Source: Ruminococcus sp.
Lineage (GTDB): Bacteria > Bacillota > Clostridia > Oscillospirales > Ruminococcaceae
Direction of reading: 5' to 3'
DNA: 64,000 nucleotides
Assembly (NCBI GenBank): GCA_017542475.1
Contig: JAFXXD010000002.1
Coordinates: forward strand, 1-64,000
The notes under the pieces: model-generated
What the model was told of the DNA's origin: nothing
The model's database searches: none
What the model saw: only the letters and a program-made list of their open reading frames with translations
Made by a program: the position numbers and the translations under genes
Shown here: one piece after another, positions 9,062-17,512 of the stretch
Position numbering within the stretch: position 1 is the first letter of the stretch
Layout of the letters: each line of letters opens with the position of its first letter

Positions 9062-9901
9062 TCACTTTACCTCCTTGAACAGATTGCACGCTTCCTCGTG
9101 GGCATGGCGCTCGAACTGCTTGTACATAGCACCTCTTGCCATAGCCTCGTCGAAGTCGATGAGGTGACCGTCGAACTCGGGTCCGTCAACGCACGCGAAC
9201 TTTGTCTCGCCGCCGACAGTCAGACGACAGCCGCCGCACATTCCTGTGCCGTCTATCATTATGGGGTTCATGGAAGCAACAGTGGGTATCTCGTACTCCT
9301 TTGTAAGGCGACAGACGAACTTCATCATTATCAGCGGTCCGATAGTGATGACGCGGTCGTACTTTTCGCCGCTCTCGATGAGCTTTTTCAGAGCGTCGGT
9401 AACGAGACCCTTCTCGCCCGCAGTGCCGTCGTCGCTCATAAGCACGAACTTCGAGCTTGCGGCTCTGAACTCGTCCTCAAGGATAACGAGGTCCTTGTTT
9501 CTGAAGCCGACGATGGAGTGCACCTCAACGCCGAGCTCGTGGAGCTTCTTTGCTACAGGGTAGGCGATAGCACAGCCTACGCCTCCGCCGACAACAGCGA
9601 CCTTTTTGAGTCCCTCTGTCTCGGTGGGACGTCCGAGAGGACCTACGAAGTCCTGTAAGCAGTCGCCCTCGTTCATATGGTTGAGCTTTTCTGTTGTGCC
9701 GCCGACTATCTGGAAGATGATAGTGATAGTGCCCTTCTCGCGGTCGTAATCGGCAACTGTGAGCGGTATGCGCTCGCCCTCGCTGTCTGTTCTGAGGATG
9801 ATGAACTGACCGGGCTCAGCCTTCTTGGCAACTCTCGGCGCGTATATCTTCATCAGTGTTACAGTAGGGTTGAGACTTTTCTTTTCAAGAATTTCAAACA
9901 T
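9062..9901 (-). CDS. nfnA: NfnA-like ferredoxin-NADP reductase subunit
   Basis: A 279-residue FAD/NAD-binding subunit of the dihydroorotate-dehydrogenase electron-transfer family. It has the FAD-binding barrel with GQFIILR and IPLTVADYD, the NAD-binding half with VGGGVGCAIAYPVAK, and a C-terminal 2Fe-2S motif in DGTGMCGGCRLTVGG...FACVDGPEF. It is translated just ahead of NfnB, with one base between stop and next start. Two near-identical promoters precede it. The pair would act in the cytoplasm balancing ferredoxin, NADH and NADPH pools in a fermenting anaerobe. Confidence 0.88.
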   Translation of the reverse strand: MFEILEKKSLNPTVTLMKIYAPRVAKKAEPGQFIILRTDSEGERIPLTVADYDREKGTITIIFQIVGGTTEKLNHMNEGDCLQDFVGPLGRPTETEGLKKVAVVGGGVGCAIAYPVAKKLHELGVEVHSIVGFRNKDLVILEDEFRAASSKFVLMSDDGTAGEKGLVTDALKKLIESGEKYDRVITIGPLIMMKFVCRLTKEYEIPTVASMNPIMIDGTGMCGGCRLTVGGETKFACVDGPEFDGHLIDFDEAMARGAMYKQFERHAHEEACNLFKEVK

Positions 9902-10003
9902 TGTCTTTTACCTTCTAACAAATGGATTTGCAATGCGGGGTGGGATACTCCTCACCGTCGCCGTTGACGGCTTCGGATACAGGCATTGCATAGCATACAC
10001 CTT

Positions 10004-10032
10004 ATTATAACATATTATTATAGAAAAAGCAA
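10004..10032 (-). promoter_or_regulatory. Proximal nfnAB promoter
   Basis: On the minus strand TTGCTT (10032-10027) and TATAAT (10009-10004) are separated by 17 bases. They sit in a 37-base sequence (10005-10041) that is repeated exactly at 10100-10136. Confidence 0.8.
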
Positions 10033-10041
10033 CAGGCGCGG

Positions 10042-10099
10042 GGGGAAAATTTGTGTTTTTGGTATCTTTGCCGCGAAATCGGCGGCGCGGACACCGCGC
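10042..10099. repeat. Family-B hairpin element between duplicated nfn promoters
   Basis: The spacer between the two identical 37-base promoter repeats contains, on the minus strand, AGCGCGGTGTCCGCGC followed by a GATTTCGCGG-like word. This matches family B at 19.02, 28.95, 40.38 and 40.58 kb. The arrangement looks like an element flanked by direct repeats of its target. Confidence 0.7.
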
Positions 10100-10127
10100 T
10101 TATAACATATTATTATAGAAAAAGCAA
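10099..10127 (-). promoter_or_regulatory. Distal duplicated nfnAB promoter
   Basis: TTGCTT (10127-10122), a 17-base spacer and TATAAG (10104-10099) on the minus strand. Identical to the proximal copy except for the last base of the -10 box. Confidence 0.65.
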
Positions 10128-10148
10128 CAGGCGCGGCGGAAAAAATCA

Positions 10149-10184
10149 CGAAAAAACAGCGCAGCCTTTGCGGACTGCGCTGTT
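10149..10184 (-). terminator. Terminator of the secreted dockerin protein
   Basis: AACAGCGCAG at 10155-10164 pairs with CTGCGCTGTT at 10175-10184. On the minus strand the stem is followed by TTTTTT. It lies 18 bases past the stop codon. Confidence 0.9.
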
Positions 10185-10202
10185 CGTGTATGCTGTTTGC
10201 TT

Positions 10203-13085
10203 TTACTTTGCGAGGTATTCCTCAAGGCTGCCCTTACCGCCCGTCGAGAGGAAGGAGTAGTACGCAAGGATAGCGGAAGCGTCCTTGGCGTCGGTGTTGC
10301 CGTCGTTGTTTACGTCGGCTGCCTTCTTCTGCGCGTCGGTGAAGGTCGGGTCTGCATTGGTCGAGAGACGCGAATATTCGGCAAGTATCGCCGAGGCGTC
10401 CTTCGCGTCTACCGCGCCGTCGCCGTTGACGTCGCCAAGCTTGGAAGCGGAGCTGCCCTCCTTGTTGAAGTGGATGGTGCCGTCCTCTCTCTCGAAGGTG
10501 AGCTCGCCGTCCTTATATGTGAAGAAGATCATATTCGCATCGTCATCGGCGTTGTCGAAGATAACTGTAACGGTATCGTCCTCGGCTGTCCATGTGAAGG
10601 TGTCGTTTTCGGATGCGACGTCGGTGCTTACAACTGTGAACTTGCCTGTGCCGTCGGCGCTGAAGACGAGATCGGAGGAGGTGTTGCTGAACATATCGCT
10701 CGGCTTGCCCTCGGTGTCGGTGAAGCCCGAGAACTTCCATGTGCCGGCGATCTCGTCGCTTACAGAAGCGGGAGTTGTCGAGGTCGTCTCGGGAGCTGTG
10801 GTCGAAGCCTCTGTTGTTGAAGTCTCGGAAGCTGTTGTTGTCGTCTCTGTCGCTGTCTCTGTCTCTGCGGACGCTGACGTCGTTGTTGACGCGGTCTCTG
10901 CCGAGGTGGTCGTCTGCGCCGATTTGCCGCGGACAAATACGAGCTCGACACCGCCGACTGATACGCGTGCGCTGTCTGTCTCGCTGTCGTACTTCGCAGA
11001 GTAGGGGACTCCGCTGACCGTTGCGGTCACGTTATCGCCGTCGCTCTTCCATGTCATATTGTATACCGAGCGTGCGCCGTCGGTGTATGCCAGCACAATG
11101 CTGCCTGCGCCGTTATTGCTTGCTGTTGCGTCCATGCTTGCGAGGCTGTAGGGAAGCGTGCCTGTTGTCTGTAAGTGCCAGTCGCCGACATAAAGGGGAT
11201 TGTACGGGTCGGGGCTGGTGGTTGTTGCTGTGGTCGTCTCCGATGAGGAAGCGGTGGTCGCCTCTGTTGTCGTCTCGGGAGCGGCTGTGGTAGTTGTTGC
11301 GGTCGTTGTAGTGCCTTCCGACACAGACGTGGTCGTCTCGGAGGACTGACGGGGATTCAAATATGCAGTACCGTCCTTGGCTATATAGATACTCATTACA
11401 AGGTCGCTGACGGTCTCTGTTGTGAAGGTGGTGGTTTTAAGCGGACTGTAGCCCGCGGGGATAGCAACTATCGTGAGCGTGAACTTGTCGCCGTAGCCCT
11501 GAAGCGTGGTATAAGCGCCTTCTGAGGCAACAGTGCCGTAATCTCCGTCTCTCTCATCGTTGGTCCTGATAGTGAACTGCACCCCGTTGATGTACGTTTT
11601 GGTATCAGCGTCAACGAACTGTATCGCGTAGATGAATTTTCTCGCGTCAATGCCTGTGCGTGTGGTGGTCGCTACAGAAGCGGTTGATGTAGCTGTTGTT
11701 GTGGTGGTGACAGCGGAAGTGGTAGTTGCGCCCGTAACTACGGAAGCAGCCTGCTCGCTGACGGTAAAGCTCTTTATCGAGAGCGCGGTCAGCTTATAGC
11801 CTGTTAAAGAGGCGTAGTTATCGTTGAACCACGAAATAGCCTTCTCCTCTATGAAAGGGATCGCAGCTGCCTGCGTAGGCTCTGAGGCGGCGAAGTCAAC
11901 GTCCTGTGCTGCACGTGTCAGCGATGCGATAACGCCGCTCTTGATATCGGCTACCTTTCCCGCGTCCACTGACTCGTCGAGCACCTTTGCGCCCGATACT
12001 GAGTAGAGACCTGCGAGCCTTACCTCATACGGCTTGTCGCCGATGATCTTTTGGATAGGATAATATGTGGCGTATTTGAGGTCCAGTGTCTCCGCGGACA
12101 GAGCAGCAGAGGTAGTTGTTGTTGCAGCCGCTGTTGCTGTGGTCGAGGCAGCTGTAGTTGTAGCAGCTACAGGCGGCTCGCCGCTGATCACCTCAAATGT
12201 GAGCCCGTTCTTCTCGGCGTAAGCCTGAGCTGTAGAGCCCTCATAGCCGTGTATGACAACATCGTCATTGGGCTTGAAGTCCGCGATCTTGCAGTTGGGG
12301 TTGTTAATGGTCAGCGTTTTCATCGCGGTGCAGCTGGCGAAAGCACTTGTTCCGAGCTTCTCCACAGAAGCGGGAACGTCCGCACTCTCGAGTGATTTGC
12401 AGTTGCCGAAGCTGCTGTAGCCGATAGACTTGAGATTCTTGGAGAGCTTAATGCTCTTGAGCTGCTTGCAGTAGGTATATGCAAAGTTCTCGACCTCGGT
12501 AACGCTGTCGGGGAGGATAAGGCTCTCTATATCCGAGGTATAAGCCGAACCGTCACCGATAGTCTCTACGCCGTCGGGGACGGTATAGGTCTTGGTATTG
12601 TACGATGTAGGATATGCCACGAGCTTCTTCATATCCTTTGTGAAAATCACGCCGTCCACGGAGCAGAATGTCTTGCTGTTTCCGTCAATGAGGTACTTTT
12701 CAATGTGGGTATAGCCTGCAAGGTGACCGCCTATCTCGGTTACTGTCGCAGGGAAAGTGACAGAGACGATTTCTGACTGTCCGCTGAATGCGCGCTCCTC
12801 TATTTTTGTAACAGGAACGCCGTTTACCTCTGCGGGGATGACAAAGTCACCTTTGATGTTGGGGCAGTTTGTGAATACCGCGTGGTCTTCATACACCGAA
12901 TACTTGCAGCCATCGACCTCAGCCTCTATGGGGTAGGTCACGGTATTGTCCTCGGTGGTTTCCTCGGGCTCCTCAGCTACAGGGTCCGCGGCATATGCCG
13001 TTACGGGAGCATAGCTGAGCGTTGTCGCCGCTGAGCACACCATCGTCAGCGAGAGTGCGGCGGCTAAGATTTTTCTCAGATCCAT
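10203..13085 (-). CDS. Secreted multidomain protein: leucine-rich repeats, Thr-rich linkers, C-terminal dockerin
   Basis: A 960-residue exported protein. A signal peptide (residues 1-33, ending AYAADP) leads into BspA-type leucine-rich repeats (about 55-290; units such as ITKIEERAFSGQ and LKSIGYSSFGNCKSLE). Thr/Ala/Ser linkers then separate four further modules: about 325-450; about 476-575 (Ig-like KFIYAIQFVDAD...); about 630-720; and about 780-880 (lipocalin-like IAGTWKFSGFTDTEG). Two calcium-loop repeats at the C-terminus (GDVNGDGAVDAKDASAILA and ADVNNDGNTDAKDASAILA) form a type I dockerin. It is therefore likely docked on a cohesin scaffold or used as a surface binder. No catalytic motif was recognised, so a substrate or host-protein-binding role is only inferred. 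A terminator follows. Confidence 0.88.
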   Translation of the reverse strand: MDLRKILAAALSLTMVCSAATTLSYAPVTAYAADPVAEEPEETTEDNTVTYPIEAEVDGCKYSVYEDHAVFTNCPNIKGDFVIPAEVNGVPVTKIEERAFSGQSEIVSVTFPATVTEIGGHLAGYTHIEKYLIDGNSKTFCSVDGVIFTKDMKKLVAYPTSYNTKTYTVPDGVETIGDGSAYTSDIESLILPDSVTEVENFAYTYCKQLKSIKLSKNLKSIGYSSFGNCKSLESADVPASVEKLGTSAFASCTAMKTLTINNPNCKIADFKPNDDVVIHGYEGSTAQAYAEKNGLTFEVISGEPPVAATTTAASTTATAAATTTTSAALSAETLDLKYATYYPIQKIIGDKPYEVRLAGLYSVSGAKVLDESVDAGKVADIKSGVIASLTRAAQDVDFAASEPTQAAAIPFIEEKAISWFNDNYASLTGYKLTALSIKSFTVSEQAASVVTGATTTSAVTTTTTATSTASVATTTRTGIDARKFIYAIQFVDADTKTYINGVQFTIRTNDERDGDYGTVASEGAYTTLQGYGDKFTLTIVAIPAGYSPLKTTTFTTETVSDLVMSIYIAKDGTAYLNPRQSSETTTSVSEGTTTTATTTTAAPETTTEATTASSSETTTATTTSPDPYNPLYVGDWHLQTTGTLPYSLASMDATASNNGAGSIVLAYTDGARSVYNMTWKSDGDNVTATVSGVPYSAKYDSETDSARVSVGGVELVFVRGKSAQTTTSAETASTTTSASAETETATETTTTASETSTTEASTTAPETTSTTPASVSDEIAGTWKFSGFTDTEGKPSDMFSNTSSDLVFSADGTGKFTVVSTDVASENDTFTWTAEDDTVTVIFDNADDDANMIFFTYKDGELTFEREDGTIHFNKEGSSASKLGDVNGDGAVDAKDASAILAEYSRLSTNADPTFTDAQKKAADVNNDGNTDAKDASAILAYYSFLSTGGKGSLEEYLAK

Positions 13086-13261
13086 CTATAATTTACCTCC
13101 TAAGAATTGGATAGCTTGATTTTACCACATATTTTTAAAAATAGCAACTGATTCACGGATAATTCAGATTAATGCACAAAAAAACCGACCGCCAAAGTCC
13201 TGCCTTCTAACCGCCCGTTTTGGGATTTTCGCCGTTTCCGAGGTTTATTTCAGCCAAAGTC

Positions 13262-13290
13262 TTGAAAAAAACGCCGCGGTGTGGTATACT
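13262..13290 (+). promoter_or_regulatory. Promoter of lipoprotein gene at 13.3 kb
   Basis: TTGAAA 13262-13267 and TATACT 13285-13290 with a 17-base spacer. A possible GTG start at 13279 lies inside this promoter, so the ATG at 13321 is preferred. Confidence 0.75.
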
Positions 13291-13320
13291 GTTCCTATAA
13301 TGCTTTTTTGGAGAGATAAT

Positions 13321-14352
13321 ATGAAAATATCAAGGATAATTGCGGCAGCTGCCGCCGCGGGAGCTCTGCTCGCGCTGTGCGGCTGCTCCGACAGCGGCGG
13401 GAGCTCGTCCGAGAGCGCGGTGACCTCCTCAAATGAGGTCGTTCAGCCCGCCTCAAAGCAGACGGACTTCACCACCGAGGACGGGCTGTTCACGCTGGAG
13501 CTGAACGAGCGCTTCTCGAAGTACGAGGGCGTATACCCCGCGGAATTCGAGTTCCTCTTCGTCGATAACGAGAGCGATACCACCGTGGGTATCCTCGAGA
13601 TGAGCGGTCTGCACATCACGCCCGCCTACTACTGCGATACCATAAAGAGCCACTACGACGAGCTCTACGGAAGCGTCACGAGCTCCGAGGACGAGTGGAA
13701 GGGTCTGCCCGCGCACCTGCTTGAGGCGAAGTTCACCGACGAGGAGAGCGAGACGCACGGCGAGTACCTGTTCTACCACAAGGCGATAGGCTACGGGAAC
13801 GGCGACCTGCTCGTGCTGGTGGTGACTGTCCCCGCGGACAAGCCCGAGGACAGGGAGCAGGCTGTCAGCGATATAATGGAGGGTATGACCTACCTCGGCG
13901 ACCCGATAAAGGCGGAGACTGAGGTGCACGATACCGAGTTCTTTACGGTCAGTGCCGACAAGGACTGGTACTTCCACTCGAAGGACGAGGCGGAGGCTAC
14001 TCTGCGCCCGAATATCGCGGATTCGACCGTTGACCACTTCGGCTCGCTGAAAATATCGGCGCAGAAGTCGGGCAGCAGTGCGAAGGAGCTCGCCGACAAG
14101 GACGCCGAGGAGTTCGCGGCAAAGGAAAAGATAACGAACGTCGTGACCGCCGAGGGCGTGCAGTGTCTCGGCAGGGACGCGGTGTGTGTATCGTGCGTGC
14201 TCGAATCTGACTATATGAACCTGAGACGCGATATCTGCTACTTCGACGAGAACGGCGTAAACTATCAGGTGCAGATTCTCGCGCCCGAGGACGGCTTTGA
14301 CGGCTTCACCGACGAGCTCGGTGCGGTCTATGATTCGATAGAGATAAAATAA
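13321..14352 (+). CDS. Lipoprotein of unknown function
   Basis: 343 residues from the ATG at 13321, which has a GGAGAG ribosome site. A lipobox (LLALCGC) follows a poly-Ala signal, then a Ser-rich tether. The mature part seems to contain two similar alpha/beta modules: one beginning FTTEDGLFTLEL and ending in DIMEGMTYLGD, the other beginning DTEFFTVSADKDWYF and ending in ELGAVYDSIEIK. This resembles PsbP/DcrB-like single-domain lipoproteins, but family membership is not certain. It lies 14 bases ahead of purD, probably only by proximity. Confidence 0.75.
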   Translation: MKISRIIAAAAAAGALLALCGCSDSGGSSSESAVTSSNEVVQPASKQTDFTTEDGLFTLELNERFSKYEGVYPAEFEFLFVDNESDTTVGILEMSGLHITPAYYCDTIKSHYDELYGSVTSSEDEWKGLPAHLLEAKFTDEESETHGEYLFYHKAIGYGNGDLLVLVVTVPADKPEDREQAVSDIMEGMTYLGDPIKAETEVHDTEFFTVSADKDWYFHSKDEAEATLRPNIADSTVDHFGSLKISAQKSGSSAKELADKDAEEFAAKEKITNVVTAEGVQCLGRDAVCVSCVLESDYMNLRRDICYFDENGVNYQVQILAPEDGFDGFTDELGAVYDSIEIK

Positions 14353-14366
14353 CGGAGGAATTTATT

Positions 14367-15653
14367 ATGAAGAATGTACTTGTTGTAGGCGGAGGCGGAC
14401 GCGAGCACGCCATTATTATGAAGCTCGCAGAGAGCAGTCACGTGGGCAAGCTGTGGTGTGCGCCCGGAAACGGCGGCATTTCCAAGTTCGCGGAGTGCTT
14501 CAATGTCGGTGCGACTGATATCGACGGCATCGTCGAGCTCGCGAAGAAGCTCCGACCCGATATGGTGGTCGTAGCTCCCGACGACCCGCTCGTGCTCGGT
14601 ATGGTCGATAAGCTTCAGGCTGAGGGCTTCATGACCTTCGGTCCGAAGGCGAATGCCGCTATAATCGAGGGCTCGAAGGTGTTCTCGAAGGAGCTGATGA
14701 AGAAGTACAATATCCCTACCGCTTTCTATGAGGTCTTCACCGAGAGCGACAAGGCTATCGCTTACTTAAAGGAGCAGAACAGCTATCCCGCAGTAATCAA
14801 GGCTGACGGTCTCGCGCTCGGAAAGGGCGTTATCATCGCGCAGAACGAGGACGAGGCGGTCAAGGCTGTGCACGATATGATAGACGAGCTCAAATTCGGC
14901 AAGAGCTCAGCAAGAATAGTAATCGAGGAGTTCCTCACGGGTCCCGAGGTGTCCGTCCTCTCGTTCACGGACGGCAAGACTATGGTACCTATGATATCCT
15001 CTATGGACCACAAGCGTGCTCTCGACGGCGATATGGGTCTGAATACCGGCGGTATGGGCACGGTCTCCCCGAACCCCTACTATACCGAGGACATCGCAAA
15101 GGAGTGTATGGAGAAGATCTTCCTCCCCACAATGAACGCTATGAACGCCGAGGGACGCACCTTCGAGGGCTGCCTCTACTTCGGACTTATGCTCACTCCC
15201 AAGGGACCCAAGGTCATCGAGTACAACTGCCGCTTCGGCGACCCTGAGACACAGGTGGTGCTCCCGATGCTCGACGCCGACCTCTATGAGGTGTTCGAGG
15301 CTATCTACAAGCACGAGCTCGACAAGGTCGATATCAGGTGGCACAAGGGAAGCTGTGCGTGCGTCGTTATGGCGAGCGGCGGCTATCCCGAGAGCTATCC
15401 CAAGGGCATAAAGATGAACGGCTTCGACGAGAAGGGTCAGGTCGCGAACTGCTTCGTTTACCATGCGGGCACGAAGCTCGGTGAGGACGGCAGCTTCCTC
15501 ACCAACGGCGGACGCGTCATCGGCGTGACTGCAAAGGGCGACACCCTGCCCGACGCTCTCGCGACCGCTTACAAGGGCGTTGAGGCGATAAGCTTCGAGG
15601 GCGCTCACTACAGAAAAGATATCGGTCAGAGAGCTCTCAGGGCGCTCGGTTAA
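14367..15653 (+). CDS. purD: Phosphoribosylamine-glycine ligase
   Basis: A 428-residue ATP-grasp enzyme of purine synthesis, joining glycine to phosphoribosylamine (GAR formation). The N-terminal VLVVGGGGREHAII is the family signature. The ATP-grasp core shows SYPAVIKADGLALGKGV, the GAR-synthetase block NTGGMGTVSP and metal-binding FEGCLYFGLM...EYNCRFGDPETQ. Full length. GGAGG lies 8 bases before the ATG. No other purine genes are adjacent; purB is 11 kb away. Confidence 0.97.
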   Translation: MKNVLVVGGGGREHAIIMKLAESSHVGKLWCAPGNGGISKFAECFNVGATDIDGIVELAKKLRPDMVVVAPDDPLVLGMVDKLQAEGFMTFGPKANAAIIEGSKVFSKELMKKYNIPTAFYEVFTESDKAIAYLKEQNSYPAVIKADGLALGKGVIIAQNEDEAVKAVHDMIDELKFGKSSARIVIEEFLTGPEVSVLSFTDGKTMVPMISSMDHKRALDGDMGLNTGGMGTVSPNPYYTEDIAKECMEKIFLPTMNAMNAEGRTFEGCLYFGLMLTPKGPKVIEYNCRFGDPETQVVLPMLDADLYEVFEAIYKHELDKVDIRWHKGSCACVVMASGGYPESYPKGIKMNGFDEKGQVANCFVYHAGTKLGEDGSFLTNGGRVIGVTAKGDTLPDALATAYKGVEAISFEGAHYRKDIGQRALRALG

Positions 15654-15664
15654 GGGGTACAGCC

Positions 15665-16405
15665 ATGCACGAAAAGCTACATAAGGGGCTGTTCTTCGGA
15701 TTCGTCGGCAATGTGCTCTTCGTTGCCTTCGGTCTGATATGTGCGCTCTACTATTTCACATACGACTACGACTCCCTCCATTCGAGGCTGATAGAGACTA
15801 TCGCCTACTGCGTGGAATTCCTCGGCTTCGGTCTGCTCGTATACTCCGACGTGCTGCTCTGTATGAGCCTGCGCCTGAGAAGAATGCTGAAAATATGCTA
15901 CAGCCTGTATATCGTGCTCGAGGCGCTGATGATGGTGCTCGAGCTCAACAGCGCCTACCTCGACTTCTACGAGCCGTATTCGCTGCCGCTGTCGATAGTG
16001 CACGCGGTGATTTCCGCGGCTGCCTGCTTCGCGTTTTTGCAGCTCGACCCCGACAATACGAAGTACGAGATAACGGTCACCGTCTGCATAGGAATGGTGC
16101 TCTTCGGTATGCTCGGCACTATCTTCGGAGTGCGTGCGTATTTCGGCGTGCTCATCAACGCCGTGAGCTTCTCGGTGCTCTTCGGTATGATACGCTTCCT
16201 GCTGAAGCGCGAGGATATCGAGATAGACTGCTACGGCGACAGAGCCCGTGTGGCTGAGTACAAGAGCACGATGTTCACAGAGGCGAGGATACCCGCAAGG
16301 GCTGAGAAGGAAGAGCCCGCCGATGAGGAGGAAGGCTCCGAGGACGAGAGCCCCGCGGACAGCAAAGATATGCCCTCCGAGACAGAGAACGAACAGAAAG
16401 AATAG
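15665..16405 (+). CDS. Multi-pass membrane protein with acidic tail
   Basis: 246 residues with about six predicted membrane helices (for example LFFGFVGNVLFVAFGLICALYY near residue 9, and a pair at about 130-180). A Glu/Asp/Ser-rich C-terminal tail of about 40 residues is probably cytoplasmic. It begins 11 bases after purD and is followed by a terminator, so the two may be co-transcribed. No family was recognised. Confidence 0.75.
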   Translation: MHEKLHKGLFFGFVGNVLFVAFGLICALYYFTYDYDSLHSRLIETIAYCVEFLGFGLLVYSDVLLCMSLRLRRMLKICYSLYIVLEALMMVLELNSAYLDFYEPYSLPLSIVHAVISAAACFAFLQLDPDNTKYEITVTVCIGMVLFGMLGTIFGVRAYFGVLINAVSFSVLFGMIRFLLKREDIEIDCYGDRARVAEYKSTMFTEARIPARAEKEEPADEEEGSEDESPADSKDMPSETENEQKE

Positions 16406-16413
16406 TACTGTAC

Positions 16414-16456
16414 AAGTCCCGTATACCGCAAGGTATCGGGACTTTTTGCTTTTTTT
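16414..16456 (+). terminator. Rho-independent terminator after purD operon
   Basis: AAGTCCCG...ATACC pairs with GGTAT...CGGGACTT, closed by a GCAA loop and followed by TTTTGC and a run of seven T. Confidence 0.9.
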
Positions 16457-16479
16457 CGACAACCGCCCGCACTTTTTTG

Positions 16480-16508
16480 TTGACAAAAAATATCGGATAC
16501 ATTATGAT
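16480..16508 (+). promoter_or_regulatory. Promoter of Spo0A-like gene
   Basis: TTGACA 16480-16485 and TATGAT 16503-16508, with 17 bases between. The transcript would have a leader of about 150 bases before the ATG at 16663, with no obvious riboswitch. Confidence 0.75.
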
Positions 16509-16662
16509 AAAATCAGATTAGTATGCGTGCACGTCGGACTGCTTAACTACGCGGGAAAACGGACTGCTCCGATACGGGTACGCGGCTCCTGCGGCAGCGC
16601 TGACGGGGCGGCACTCTGTATGCCTGATACGATTACACACAGAGAAAGAGTGACTGAGAAAA

Positions 16663-17370
16663 ATGAGATATAAACTCCTTACGGGAGATAATATAGACGG
16701 GCTTGGCTGGACTCTTTCCGATGCGCTGAAATCGTTGGGAGCAAGGGTCATACGGTGCAGCAACTCACTGTCCGCCCTTGAGGCGGGCTGCGCGGAGCAC
16801 AAGCCCGATGCGCTGATATTCTTTATTACTGTCGTCCGCGACGAGCACTTCGCCTTCGTGGAGAAAATGGTCGGGCAGTATCCGAAAATGAAGATATTCG
16901 TCCTCTCGTATGTCAAGTCCTACGGGCTGAGGAGAAGGCTTGAGGATATCGGGATAACGAACTATTTCCTGATGCCCGACCTGCTGAGCGAGATATGCAA
17001 GTATATCATCGTTGACCTCCTGCCCGAGGACGAGCAGGAGCTGACGTTCGATATCATAAGCTATCTCGAATCAAAGGGGATACAGCGCAAGAATGCGGGT
17101 TTTTACTATTTCTGCACCGCGATAAAGATCAGCCTGCTCAAGCCCGAGCTGCTTGTGCCGATGACACTCAGATTCTATCCGTATATCGCGTACCTGTTTG
17201 ACACGTCGGAGCTCTCGGTGGAGCCGAGGCTGCGGCGCTTCAGCAGCAGTATCGCCGAGGACGGCGTGCGGTTCGCGAGGTATAAGGGCGAGTATCCTAT
17301 AAACAACGCGAATCTGATAAGTCTCGCAGCGGACGAATTCGCGGAGCTGTACGACCTGTCGAAGTATTAG
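16663..17370 (+). CDS. Divergent Spo0A-like regulator with degenerate receiver
   Basis: 235 residues. The C-terminal half (about 120-232) follows the Spo0A DNA-binding domain: KGIQRKNAGFYYFCTAI matches the IGxPxHxKGYxYLxxAI helix block, FYPYIAYLFDTSELSVEPRL matches the LYPxIAxxFxTxxxxVERxIR recognition region, and INNANLISLAADEF matches the terminal TNSEFIAMVADKL block. The N-terminal half looks like a CheY-type receiver, but the phosphoacceptor Asp position (KPDALIFFI) is hydrophobic and the conserved Lys is replaced (FLMPDL). It is therefore probably not controlled by phosphorelay. It has its own promoter and no partner kinase nearby. Confidence 0.75.
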   Translation: MRYKLLTGDNIDGLGWTLSDALKSLGARVIRCSNSLSALEAGCAEHKPDALIFFITVVRDEHFAFVEKMVGQYPKMKIFVLSYVKSYGLRRRLEDIGITNYFLMPDLLSEICKYIIVDLLPEDEQELTFDIISYLESKGIQRKNAGFYYFCTAIKISLLKPELLVPMTLRFYPYIAYLFDTSELSVEPRLRRFSSSIAEDGVRFARYKGEYPINNANLISLAADEFAELYDLSKY

Positions 17371-17512
17371 CTGCACCTTGTCATATGCCACAAAAGCGGC
17401 AGGCTTTGTTTGTGCATATATACAAAGATTCTTTACAATTCGGTTTCTTTGACCTCCGAAGCTGCCCGTATGTGGTACTATGGGTGTATGAACTCTAAAA
17501 GGAGGTCATTTT

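Noticed and set aside
13279-13320. In-frame GTG start for the lipoprotein
   Set aside because: It overlaps the TATACT promoter box and lacks a ribosome site; the ATG at 13321 gives a proper lipoprotein signal.
17449-17481. TTGACC...TACTAT promoter before the 17.5-kb lipoprotein
   Set aside because: The spacer would be 21 bases, too long for a normal promoter; an extended -10 is possible but not convincing.
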